Part shown: positions 6,171-12,179 of the stretch, piece by piece
Layout: each line of letters starts with the position of its first letter
How positions within the stretch are numbered: position 1 is the first letter of the stretch
Assembly: GCA_012270595.1 (NCBI GenBank)
Contig: JAAXIA010000167.1
Span: forward strand, 1 to 12,179
DNA from: Rhodanobacteraceae bacterium
GTDB lineage: Bacteria > Pseudomonadota > Gammaproteobacteria > Xanthomonadales > Rhodanobacteraceae
DNA: 12,179 nucleotides
Direction of reading: 5' to 3'
Translations under genes and position numbers: made by a program
The notes under the pieces: generated by a model
The model's input: the letters and a program-made list of their open reading frames with translations, nothing else
The model's database searches: none
Told to the model about the DNA's origin: nothing

Positions 6171-6285
6171 CTAAAAAATTAAAATACCCTGGCACTGCCT
6201 ATATCCTTTAGCTGTGGCAGCAGGATGCGAAGACGATACGACGAAGAAGCAGACCAGACCAGCATTCCCATAGGAGCAGCACCGT

Positions 6286-7359
6286 ATGAATGGAACACAT
6301 CGTCTTGCTTCACTCGATGCTCTGCGTGGTGTTACCGTTGCGTTTATGTTACTGGTGAATGATCCGGGTAGTTGGGACCACATATTTGCACCACTGGATC
6401 ACGCCGCATGGAATGGCTGTACACCTACCGATCTGGTATTTCCTTTCTTTTTGTTTGTGATGGGGGTGTCGGCGGCACTGGCGATCTTGCCACGGCTTGA
6501 GCACGGCAGCCCTCCTGTTGCGGCGTTGCGTCGTGCTGCACTGTGGCGCGGCTTTCGTATTGTGGCGCTTGGTGTGGCGATTAACGCTCTGGCAGCCTGG
6601 TGGATGCCAGGACGTGAGATGCGCTGGCCTGGTGTGTTACAGCGTATTGGTGTGTGCTTTGTCGTAGTGGCTATGTTTGCCATCTACACGCCCAGGCGTG
6701 TGTGGTGGAGCGCGCTGATCGCCTTGCTGCTAGGTTATACCTTGATCCTTGTTGCTGGTGGCACCCTCGCGAAGTGGGACAACATCGCTGATCGCGTTGA
6801 TACTGCGGTATTTGGTCGTTACGTGTGGGACTACCATGCTGCAAGCGGTCAGGCGCATGACCCTGAGGGTCTGCTTAGTACTTTGTCGGCTATGAGCAGC
6901 GCCCTGCTTGGTTTAATTGTGGGCGCCTGGTTACGCGCGCGGCAGTTTTGGCGTTTATTTCTAACCGCCGTGCTTTCACTGACACTGGGTTTCTTGTGGT
7001 CATATGTTTTGCCGTTTAACAAGAATCTGTGGACATCTTCATTTGTGTTATGGACCAGCGGATGGGCGATAATCGCCTTGCTAATCTTCCACTACCTGAT
7101 TGATAAGCGAGGTTTGCCTGCTTTCGGTCGCCGTTTCGGAGTCAATGCAATTACTGCCTATGCCGGTTCAGAGTTGATGCAGGTGGTATTGCCGGCGCTG
7201 GGCTGGCAAGGTCCTATCTACCACTATGGTTTTGTCAGTACTATCGCAGCATTGGCCGGTAACAAGGCCGCTTCACTAGGGTTTGCCGTGGTGTTTGTAG
7301 TATGCTGGTGGCTGATTGTATACCTGCTGGATCGACGTCGGATCTATTTGAAAATTTGA
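6286..7359 (+). CDS. nagX: NagX, polytopic membrane protein of the HGSNAT/DUF5009 family
   Basis: The protein has 357 residues with about nine to ten hydrophobic helices, so it belongs in the inner membrane. The N-terminus (LASLDALRGVTVAFMLLVND) and the block PLDHAAWNGCTPTDLVFPF (36-54) are typical of bacterial relatives of human heparan-alpha-glucosaminide N-acetyltransferase. His39 in DHAAWNG aligns with the proposed active-site His of the human enzyme. The acetyltransferase reaction would pass acetyl from cytoplasmic acetyl-CoA to an amino sugar on the outer side. Bacterial NagX is known mainly by its repeated linkage to GlcNAc and chitin genes, and its reaction is not settled. AGGAG at 6272-6276 lies 9 nt before ATG 6286, fixing the start. 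It probably begins the transcript that continues into the LD-carboxypeptidase gene. Confidence 0.85.
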   Translation: MNGTHRLASLDALRGVTVAFMLLVNDPGSWDHIFAPLDHAAWNGCTPTDLVFPFFLFVMGVSAALAILPRLEHGSPPVAALRRAALWRGFRIVALGVAINALAAWWMPGREMRWPGVLQRIGVCFVVVAMFAIYTPRRVWWSALIALLLGYTLILVAGGTLAKWDNIADRVDTAVFGRYVWDYHAASGQAHDPEGLLSTLSAMSSALLGLIVGAWLRARQFWRLFLTAVLSLTLGFLWSYVLPFNKNLWTSSFVLWTSGWAIIALLIFHYLIDKRGLPAFGRRFGVNAITAYAGSELMQVVLPALGWQGPIYHYGFVSTIAALAGNKAASLGFAVVFVVCWWLIVYLLDRRRIYLKI

Positions 7360-7384
7360 ATGCCATAGCCTTGACTTATGCGCG

Positions 7385-7396
7385 GCGTATAGGGTG
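7385..7396 (+). repeat. 12-bp dispersed repeat, copy 1
   Basis: GCGTATAGGGTG, preceded by TTATGCGCG, lies just after nagX. An exact second copy at 8531-8542 is preceded by the similar TTATGCT. The two copies flank the LD-carboxypeptidase gene in the same orientation. Confidence 0.6.
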
Positions 7397-7399
7397 GAC

Positions 7400-7425
7400 A
7401 ACTTGCCTGGTATAACAGGCAAGTT
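7400..7425 (+). terminator. Perfect 10-bp stem hairpin between nagX and LD-carboxypeptidase gene
   Basis: AACTTGCCTG (7400-7409) and CAGGCAAGTT (7416-7425) pair exactly around a GTATAA loop, 30 nt before the next start codon. No T-run follows, so it may act as an intercistronic stem that stabilises or processes the mRNA, or as an operator, rather than as an intrinsic terminator. Confidence 0.4.
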
Positions 7426-7454
7426 CTGGTGTGAACATTTGGCTTGGAGGTGTT

Positions 7455-8486
7455 ATGAAACGACGTGATTTACTGAAGGCCGCCGCGGTTACTCCCTTGC
7501 TTCCACTATTGCTGCGCAGTGGTCCGGCATCTGCAAAGAAATCGTTTATCGACGCTGCCGGCGAGGCACCGCGGGTTCGCCTGATTGCGCCATCTGGCTG
7601 GCCGGACGATCTTGCCGCCATGACTCGCGGCGTATCGCGACTACGCAAGGCGGGTTTCGTGGTGGAGGGGGAGTCTGTGCTCAAACGCGTCGACACGCGC
7701 TTTGCCGGTACCGATGCCCAGCGTGCGCACGACATCAATGCACTGGCAAGCATGGACAGGCTCCCTGATATCGCTTTAGCCACGCGTGGTGGTTACGGAT
7801 TGACTCGTTTGCTTAGACACCTGCACTACGACGCATTAAGGGAGCGTTTGCACGGCAGACATTTGGCCCTGGTCGGGCATAGCGACTTTACGGCACTGCA
7901 GTTGGCCTTGTATGCGAAAACCGGGTTGATCAGTTTTGCTGGTCCACTGCTTACCAACCTTGGAGCTTCTCCCATAGAGCAACAGACCTGGAAGGATTTT
8001 TGCGCGACCTTGGGTTCTGCCTCGTATAGCGTTAGCTGGTCTACACCGTACCGCTCGGAGCTGCATGTGCAAGGCCCGTTATGGGGAGGCAATCTGACCA
8101 TGCTGGCTAGCTTGGTGGGAACGCCCTATTTCCCGCATATTGATGGTGGAATTTTGTTTGTAGAAGACGTCAGTGAGGTACCTTTCCGTATTGAGCGCAC
8201 CCTCTATCAGTTGTATCTATCTGGTGCACTGGAACGTCAGCGCGCACTGTTGCTCGGTAATTTTCTGAAGAGCGAGGTCGGTCCCAGTGACAACGGTTAC
8301 AATCTGGATATGGCACTCGACCAGATTAGTCGTGTGATTGGTATCCCGGTGGTACGTGGTTTGCCGCATGGTCATGGTCGGCGCCAGTTAACCCTGCCTT
8401 TTGGCGCGCCGGCGAAGGTGCAGGTACAAAGTGGTCACGCCACGCTCAGCTTCTCAGGTTATCCTAAGCCTTATTCCAAGGCGTAG
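7455..8486 (+). CDS. ldcA: LD-carboxypeptidase, peptidase family S66, Tat-exported
   Basis: A serine peptidase of the LdcA/MccF family, which removes the terminal D-Ala from murein tetrapeptides. The start is ATG 7455 because GGAGG lies 4 nt upstream; an ATG at 7431 would bury the signal sequence. The N-terminus MKRRDLLKAAAVTPLLPLLL is a twin-arginine signal with likely cleavage after ASA, so the 343-residue precursor should be folded in the cytoplasm and exported. The S66 triad is visible: Ser143 in VGHSDFTAL, Glu237 in FVEDVSE and His307 in GLPHGH. The nucleophile-elbow neighbour GGYGLTRLL (112-120) is also family-typical. Classical LdcA is cytoplasmic, so export is unusual and suggests action on periplasmic murein or released peptides. 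It lies 95 bp downstream of nagX and convergent with etfA. The exact peptide substrate is not decidable here. Confidence 0.88.
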   Translation: MKRRDLLKAAAVTPLLPLLLRSGPASAKKSFIDAAGEAPRVRLIAPSGWPDDLAAMTRGVSRLRKAGFVVEGESVLKRVDTRFAGTDAQRAHDINALASMDRLPDIALATRGGYGLTRLLRHLHYDALRERLHGRHLALVGHSDFTALQLALYAKTGLISFAGPLLTNLGASPIEQQTWKDFCATLGSASYSVSWSTPYRSELHVQGPLWGGNLTMLASLVGTPYFPHIDGGILFVEDVSEVPFRIERTLYQLYLSGALERQRALLLGNFLKSEVGPSDNGYNLDMALDQISRVIGIPVVRGLPHGHGRRQLTLPFGAPAKVQVQSGHATLSFSGYPKPYSKA

Positions 8487-8530
8487 CGCCATGCAGTCGT
8501 TCTGATAGCCGTATGGTGTACTTTTATGCT

Positions 8531-8542
8531 GCGTATAGGGTG
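8531..8542 (+). repeat. 12-bp dispersed repeat, copy 2
   Basis: Exact copy of GCGTATAGGGTG found at 7385-7396, located 45 bp after the carboxypeptidase stop codon. Its last two bases are the first two of the palindrome at 8541-8554. Confidence 0.6.
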
Positions 8543-8554
8543 TGAAGATTCACA
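8541..8554. promoter_or_regulatory. Palindrome TGTGAA-GA-TTCACA
   Basis: A perfect 14-bp palindrome in the convergent gap after two genes. The half-sites TGTGA/TCACA resemble CRP/Clp sites, but the spacing is 4 instead of 6 bp and there is no gene start nearby. A role as a regulator site is doubtful; it may add to the terminator structures next to it. Confidence 0.2.
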
Positions 8555-8556
8555 AT

Positions 8557-8578
8557 CATGAAAAACAGTTTTTTCGTG
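8557..8578. terminator. Bidirectional terminator candidate with A/T tracts
   Basis: CATGAAAAA (8557-8565) pairs with TTTTTCGTG (8570-8578) around CAGT, with one T-G wobble. The stem is A/T-rich and provides U-runs to both converging transcripts. It lies between the carboxypeptidase gene (plus) and etfA (minus), where a shared terminator is expected. Confidence 0.4.
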
Positions 8579-8585
8579 ACGTTCA

Positions 8586-8601
8586 AGTGCCAGGTGGCAC
8601 T
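8586..8601. terminator. Hairpin in the convergent gap, etfA side
   Basis: AGTGCCA (8586-8592) and TGGCACT (8595-8601) are exact arms around GG. Read on the minus strand it follows etfA by 65 nt and is itself followed by the A/T hairpin at 8557-8578. The pair could form the etf terminator. Confidence 0.4.
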
Positions 8602-8665
8602 CCTTGACGCGTCGTATACAGCTCAAACAGTCCATGCCGTTTCTTTGCTTTTTGACGGTCTTAGC

Positions 8666-9607
8666 TTAGCTCAGTGCAGCTTCTAGTTCGGGCAAAATCT
8701 TGAACAAATCGCCTACCAGACCGATGTCGGCTACCTCAAAGATAGGGGCTTGGCTGTCTTTGTTAATTGCCACGATGGTGCGGGCGTCTTTAATGCCGGT
8801 AAGGTGTTGAATGGCACCAGAGATGCCGATGGCCATATAAAGCTGTGGTGCGATAATCTTACCGGTTTGGCCGACCTGCAGGTCGTTGGCAGCATAGCCG
8901 GCGTCCACGGCGGCACGCGAGGCTCCCACGGCGGCACCTATGTTGTCTGCAAGCTTGAAGATCAGGTCAAAGTTTTCTTTTGAACCAATGCCACGACCGC
9001 CGGATACCACCTTGTCGGCACTTTGCAGGTCGGGTCGATCGCTTTTCCCTGATTGCAAACCCAGATAGCGGGTGTGTGTGGGCAGATTTACCTCCAGGCT
9101 GAGTGCTTTCACCGTGGCTTTATTACCACCAGGAGCTGGTTGCCAGGCGGCAGTACGGATGGTGGCGACGATGGTTTGCGAGGGTGCAACTTCGACGGTG
9201 ACGATGGCATTACCCGCATAGATCGGGTGTTTAAAAACACGTGCGCTTTCCACGCTCGTTATGTCACTGATTTGCGGTGCGCCAAGTAAAGCGGCAACAC
9301 GTGGAGCAAGGTCTTTGCCGAAGGTGGTCGAAGGAAAAAACACATGACTGTAAGAGGGAGCAACTTTGCTAATCTGGGGGGCTAGTACAGCAGCGAGCGG
9401 GTGTGCATTTTCAGGTCGGGCAATGGTGAGTACACGGCTGACGTGTTTAATCGTCGCTGCTTCAGCAGCGATAGCATCCACCTGATCGGCGAGCACAAGC
9501 ACGTCAATAGTTTCAGTATGGAGGGCAGCAGCGGCGCTCATGGTATGCGCAGTGGCGGTGCTCAGTTGCCCTTCTGCGTGTTCGGCGATGACAAGAATGT
9601 TGTTCAT
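8666..9607 (-). CDS. etfA: Electron transfer flavoprotein alpha subunit, EtfA
   Basis: FAD-carrying subunit of the soluble ETF heterodimer, which accepts electrons from acyl-CoA and related dehydrogenases and passes them to ETF-QO. The 313-residue length is normal. The N-terminal half is the Rossmann-like ETF domain. The C-terminal FAD domain shows [13 protein letters not shown] (201-213), [23 protein letters not shown] (228-250), [17 protein letters not shown] (252-268), INKD (281-284) and [10 protein letters not shown] (293-302), with the FAD-contacting Arg, Ser/Thr and His positions kept. It lies 115 bp after etfB in the same direction, with GAGAG 7 nt before ATG. A weak interrupted stem in that spacer (9686-9692 with 9706-9712) might tune the ratio of the two subunits. 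It is convergent with the carboxypeptidase gene. Confidence 0.96.
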   Translation of the reverse strand: MNNILVIAEHAEGQLSTATAHTMSAAAALHTETIDVLVLADQVDAIAAEAATIKHVSRVLTIARPENAHPLAAVLAPQISKVAPSYSHVFFPSTTFGKDLAPRVAALLGAPQISDITSVESARVFKHPIYAGNAIVTVEVAPSQTIVATIRTAAWQPAPGGNKATVKALSLEVNLPTHTRYLGLQSGKSDRPDLQSADKVVSGGRGIGSKENFDLIFKLADNIGAAVGASRAAVDAGYAANDLQVGQTGKIIAPQLYMAIGISGAIQHLTGIKDARTIVAINKDSQAPIFEVADIGLVGDLFKILPELEAALS

Positions 9608-9722
9608 GGGAGTCTCTCAGACGCTAGATCGCGTTGGGCTTGATCGATGTGGAAAGGGGCTTGTTTAAATGGTTTTTAAAAGCACTCTGGAGAATGCACC
9701 GTATCCTCCAAATGAGATCGGC

Positions 9723-10469
9723 TTATAACAGATTTTTTTGTCGGAGAGCGCTGACAAGTTCAGCGGTATCCTTGACCATGATGCCTTTGCTGCGCTTTGG
9801 CGGTGCGGCGTAGAAGCGCGTTTTGAGCGGCTCATCATGCTCCACGTTCAAGTTGTCAAGCGCAATAGTGTCAATGGGTTTAGACTTAGCCTTCATGATG
9901 TCCGGCAGCTTGATGAAGCGGGGTTCGTTAAGACGTAGATCGCTGGTGATGACAGCTGGTAAATCCACCTCAATGGTTTCCAGGCCAGCGTCCACTTCGC
10001 GGGTTACTCTTACTTTGTTCCCGTCAATTTCGATATTGCTGGCAAAAGTGGCCTGTGGACGATCCCATAGCGCGGCCAGCATTTGCCCGGTCTGGTTGGC
10101 ATCGCTGTCGATGGCCTGCTTGCCTAGCAGTACCAGATCAGGCTGCTCCTTGTCGATGATTGCATGGAAAATGCGGGCCGCAATCAGTGATCCGGGCATC
10201 TTCGGCGCGATGACATGGATAGCACGGTTGGCACCCATGGCCAGGCCGTTTCTCAAGTGGGCAGTAAGGCTGGCCTCACCAATACCAAGTAGCAGGATTT
10301 CCCTGGCCAGACCCTTTTCGCGTAGACGTAGTGCTTCTTCCAGGGCGATTTCGTCGAAGGGGTTGGCAGAGAGTTTCACGCCATCGGTTATCACCCCACT
10401 TCCATCGGGTTTGACCTGGATGCGCACGTTGTAATCGACGACACGCTTGTAACCGACCAGAATTTTCAT
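9723..10469 (-). CDS. etfB: Electron transfer flavoprotein beta subunit, EtfB
   Basis: AMP-binding partner of EtfA, 248 residues, normal length. The AMP site is seen in LLLGIG (59-64) and GKQAIDSDANQTGQMLAA (116-133). The ETF-beta signature DLRLNEPRFIKLPDIMKAK (177-195) forms the recognition loop that docks partner dehydrogenases; Leu188 sits where the anchoring leucine of human ETF-beta (Leu195) is found. The start MKILVGYKRVVDYN is standard for the family, and AAAGGAG stands 8 nt before ATG. The 148-bp gap upstream contains an inverted repeat (10507-10529), so etfBA may have its own promoter besides reading from ETF-QO. Expected to act as a cytoplasmic heterodimer with the downstream etfA product. 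Confidence 0.96.
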   Translation of the reverse strand: MKILVGYKRVVDYNVRIQVKPDGSGVITDGVKLSANPFDEIALEEALRLREKGLAREILLLGIGEASLTAHLRNGLAMGANRAIHVIAPKMPGSLIAARIFHAIIDKEQPDLVLLGKQAIDSDANQTGQMLAALWDRPQATFASNIEIDGNKVRVTREVDAGLETIEVDLPAVITSDLRLNEPRFIKLPDIMKAKSKPIDTIALDNLNVEHDEPLKTRFYAAPPKRSKGIMVKDTAELVSALRQKNLL

Positions 10470-10506
10470 CTATACAGCTCCTTTACATGGTGCAAATGCC
10501 CGTGGC

Positions 10507-10529
10507 GCGTTTATATCGCAGATAAACGC
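10507..10529 (-). promoter_or_regulatory. Inverted repeat upstream of etfB
   Basis: GCGTTTAT (10507-10514) and ATAAACGC (10522-10529) are exact reverse complements with a 7-bp spacer, 38 bp before the etfB start codon. On the minus strand the downstream arm contains TATAAA, a possible -10 box, though no good -35 is visible. It would suit an operator for a repressor of etfBA, but no known site is recognised. Confidence 0.35.
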
Positions 10530-10617
10530 TTATTCTAGCCAGGTTTGCTGGCGCTTGCTGCAGTCTACGCGTACGGGCTGTGGGATGGTGATCACTACCC
10601 TCCAGTTTGCCCGTCGA

Positions 10618-11544
10618 TCAGTGCTTTTTTCCTGCAACATCGCGCCTTCCATCACGTATGCCGCGATAGATCATCCGCATGACCGTTAGGCGCTTGGGAT
10701 GAAATAGCATGGTAAACAAAATGTATCCGGTAAGGCGCAGCGTGTTTATTCGGCGCCAGGTCTGTGGCATGTAGGCGCGCCTATTTAATTTCAGGCTGTT
10801 ACGGAAGATGTAGTAATAGCGAAAGGGTTTGTGAATGGCTATTTCACGGTGACGAAGGAACCATAATTTGATGCGATACTCGCCCAGATTGTGTTCCAGG
10901 ATGGCAACACCGTCTCCGTATACCGTGTAACCGTGTGCTTTGGCGCGCAACACCCATTCTGTATCCACGTAATCAATAAATAACCCCGTTTCCATAAGGC
11001 CGATGTTGCGCAACACCTGGCATGGAATCAGCGTTCCTGAGGTAATGAGATGATCAACCCATAGTGGTGAACCATCTTGAAGACAGGGCACTTGTTTAAT
11101 CCGCCAGCGGGAAAACCTTATGTAACGGGACAGGCTTCCTGTGTTGCAATCACGCTGGAGAGGGCCGATGGCAGCCACGCGCTTGCCTTCTTGGACCAGC
11201 TTGCGGTAGCTGGCGATCAACCGTTCTACCATAGTGTCCGCGGCTATGCTGTCCTGATCCATAAGCAAAACAAACTCGAGATCTTCAGAAAGCGCTTTTT
11301 CAATGCCAACATTGAGCGCGCTGGCGACGCCGAGGTTGGCTGCAAGCGGAAGAAACTCAAGCCTTGGCAGCACCTTTCCAAGGGAACGAAGTAATTGGCA
11401 ATGCCTGGAATGGTTATCCACAACCCAGATGCGTTGGACTTGCCGATGCAGCGCTTCTAAAACCTGTTTAAGGCGTGTCGGATCCGGCTCGTGGGTGACC
11501 ACTACGGCAGCAACCGAGTGCTTGAGGGTGGATGGAAAGGTCAT
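10618..11544 (-). CDS. GT2-family glycosyltransferase, rhamnosyltransferase-like
   Basis: The protein has 308 residues from ATG 11544, with a GT-A fold family 2 layout. AAVVVTHEPD and WVVDNHS (about 11-46) form the nucleotide-sugar site, NLGVASALNVGI follows at 70-81, and LLMDQDS holds the metal-binding acidic pair (96-98). LFIDYVDTEWVLRAKAHGY and EHNLGE are acceptor and catalytic-base blocks typical of WbbL/RfbN-like rhamnosyltransferases. A hydrophobic stretch near the C-terminus (LTGYILFTMLF) may attach it to the membrane. It would add a sugar, perhaps rhamnose, to LPS O-antigen or another surface polymer; the donor is inferred. The ATG overlaps the stop of the ETF-QO gene by one base (TGATG), so a TTG one codon earlier is unlikely to be the start. 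Its place between ETF-QO and etfBA does not fit its function. Confidence 0.85.
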   Translation of the reverse strand: MTFPSTLKHSVAAVVVTHEPDPTRLKQVLEALHRQVQRIWVVDNHSRHCQLLRSLGKVLPRLEFLPLAANLGVASALNVGIEKALSEDLEFVLLMDQDSIAADTMVERLIASYRKLVQEGKRVAAIGPLQRDCNTGSLSRYIRFSRWRIKQVPCLQDGSPLWVDHLITSGTLIPCQVLRNIGLMETGLFIDYVDTEWVLRAKAHGYTVYGDGVAILEHNLGEYRIKLWFLRHREIAIHKPFRYYYIFRNSLKLNRRAYMPQTWRRINTLRLTGYILFTMLFHPKRLTVMRMIYRGIRDGRRDVAGKKH

Positions 11545-12179
11545 CAAAGGTTCTGGTAATTAGGCCCTGACCCGCCCTCTGGGGGCACCCAAGTGATGAT
11601 CTGATAGGGGTCCTTGATATCGCAGGTTTTGCAATGCACGCAATTCTGGGCATTGATCTGCAATCGCGGATTGCCGCCATCGTCATCACGGACAATTTCA
11701 TAAACCCCGGCCGGGCAATAACGCTGTTCCGGGGCGTCATAAAGCGCGAGATTATGGTCAATCGGCACTGACGGGTCTTTCAGGGTCAGATGGGCGGGCT
11801 GATTTTCTTCGTGATTAGTGCCCGACAGATAAACCGACGAGTTGCGATCAAAACTGACCAGATTGTCAGGTCTGGGATAGTCGATCTTTGGCATTTCGCT
11901 GGCCGGTTTCAGCGTGCTGTGGTCGTCATGGTGATGGAATGTCCAAGGCGCACGGCCGCGCAGGATATAGGTATCAAGCCCGGCATAGGCCATCCCCAGC
12001 CACAAGCCTTTGCTGAAGCCCGGGCGAATATTCCGCACCCGGTAGAGTTCATCCCAAAGCCATGAGTTTTCCATCTTGTCAGCATAGGCAACGGGTTCAA
12101 CGCCCCCTGATTCGCCTTCCAGTGTCTCAAAGACAGCCTCGGCGGCCAGCATGCCTGATTTCATGGCGGTGTGAGTGCC
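11544..12179 (-). CDS. Electron transfer flavoprotein-ubiquinone oxidoreductase (ETF-QO), 3' part
   Basis: Membrane-associated flavin/iron-sulfur enzyme that reoxidises ETF and reduces ubiquinone. Only the C-terminal 211 residues lie in the window; the frame is open to the right edge (GTHTAMKSGMLAAEA), so roughly 340 residues including most of the FAD domain are missing. The visible part shows the AAEAVFE helix after the FAD domain, GLDTYILRGRAPWTF, and the C-terminal ferredoxin-like module. That module has RYCPAGVYE followed by CVHCKTCDIKDP. These supply all four cysteines for the [4Fe-4S] cluster. The end, ITWVPPEGGSGPNYQNL, is the conserved family terminus, so the 3' end is intact. It precedes the glycosyltransferase with a TGATG overlap and is in the same direction as its electron donor genes etfB and etfA. 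Confidence 0.95.
   Translation of the reverse strand, partial: GTHTAMKSGMLAAEAVFETLEGESGGVEPVAYADKMENSWLWDELYRVRNIRPGFSKGLWLGMAYAGLDTYILRGRAPWTFHHHDDHSTLKPASEMPKIDYPRPDNLVSFDRNSSVYLSGTNHEENQPAHLTLKDPSVPIDHNLALYDAPEQRYCPAGVYEIVRDDDGGNPRLQINAQNCVHCKTCDIKDPYQIITWVPPEGGSGPNYQNL

Larger units (their letters stand above)
5827..6285 (+). other. Gap between kinase and nagX without recognisable gene
   Basis: This 459-bp stretch has two overlapping short open frames (5852-6043, 63 codons; 5931-6113, 60 codons). Neither has a good ribosome site nor a product I recognise. A broken gene is possible but no family can be named. The right half contains a small hairpin, a candidate promoter and a direct repeat, listed separately. 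Confidence 0.5.

Noticed and set aside
7431..7454. Earlier ATG for the LD-carboxypeptidase
   Set aside because: It has no ribosome site and would add eight residues before the twin-arginine signal; GGAGG lies 4 nt before ATG 7455.
8541..8554. CRP/Clp binding site
   Set aside because: The half-sites TGTGA and TCACA are spaced by 4 bp instead of the usual 6, and the palindrome lies between convergent gene ends.
9823..10434. 203-codon plus-strand ORF
   Set aside because: It lies entirely antisense to etfB, has a low-complexity Ser/Arg-rich translation with no known family, and reflects codon bias of the real gene.
11545..11547. TTG as start of the glycosyltransferase
   Set aside because: The following ATG at 11544 overlaps the ETF-QO TGA as TGATG, a common coupling arrangement, and is the stronger start codon.
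1..12179. CRISPR array, tRNA, rRNA, toxin-antitoxin pair or prophage genes
   Set aside because: No regularly spaced repeats, no tRNA-like cloverleaf ends, and no genes of these classes were seen on reading both strands.

Overview
The window looks like a piece of a gammaproteobacterial chromosome, most likely from the Xanthomonas/Xylella group (Xanthomonadaceae). The reasons are the gene set and order: a FucP-type GlcNAc transporter, a glutaminase-less GlmS-like isomerase, NagA, a glucokinase-type sugar kinase and NagX together. Base composition is near 50-55% GC, lower than a typical Xanthomonas and closer to Xylella. This taxonomic reading is inference from remembered gene order and composition; no search was run.

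Left edge (1-668): no intact gene. A 13-bp inverted repeat is followed by the decayed left part of an IS5-family insertion sequence. Its transposase reading frame carries stop codons, frameshifts and a 13-bp tandem duplication, and it ends exactly against the stop codon of nagA.

Positions 669-4254 (minus strand): a three-gene GlcNAc operon transcribed nagP, then nagB-II, then nagA. NagP is a 12-helix sugar importer, NagB-II is an isomerase/deaminase made of two SIS domains, and NagA is GlcNAc-6-phosphate deacetylase. nagB-II and nagA share a base (TAATG). A roughly 490-bp divergent control region (4255-4764) separates nagP from a plus-strand kinase of the glucokinase family (4765-5826). By context the kinase is probably the NagK-II type that phosphorylates imported GlcNAc. 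The four proteins make a complete route from GlcNAc to fructose-6-phosphate. The control region holds a good sigma-70-like promoter, several palindromes, and three very short ORFs with good ribosome binding sites.

Positions 5827-8665 (plus strand): a 460-bp gap with no recognisable gene, then nagX (polytopic membrane protein of the HGSNAT/DUF5009 family). Next is an S66-family LD-carboxypeptidase with a twin-arginine signal peptide. An exact 12-bp repeat lies on each side of the carboxypeptidase gene. Together these suggest that the GlcNAc module also serves peptidoglycan or amino-sugar recycling at the cell envelope. Terminator-like hairpins and palindromes fill the convergent gap 8487-8665.

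Positions 8666-12179 (minus strand): the electron-transfer-flavoprotein branch. The 3' part of the ETF-ubiquinone oxidoreductase gene runs in from the right edge. It is followed by a GT2 rhamnosyltransferase-like gene overlapping it by one base (TGATG), then etfB and etfA. ETF carries electrons from acyl-CoA and related dehydrogenases to ETF-QO and the quinone pool. The glycosyltransferase is functionally foreign to this set. In Xanthomonas the LPS cluster is known to sit next to etfA, so its presence may reflect that neighbourhood.

Nothing here is clearly an undescribed system. The most distinctive points are the leader micro-ORFs in the nag control region, the Tat-exported carboxypeptidase next to nagX, and the glycosyltransferase inside the ETF gene group.
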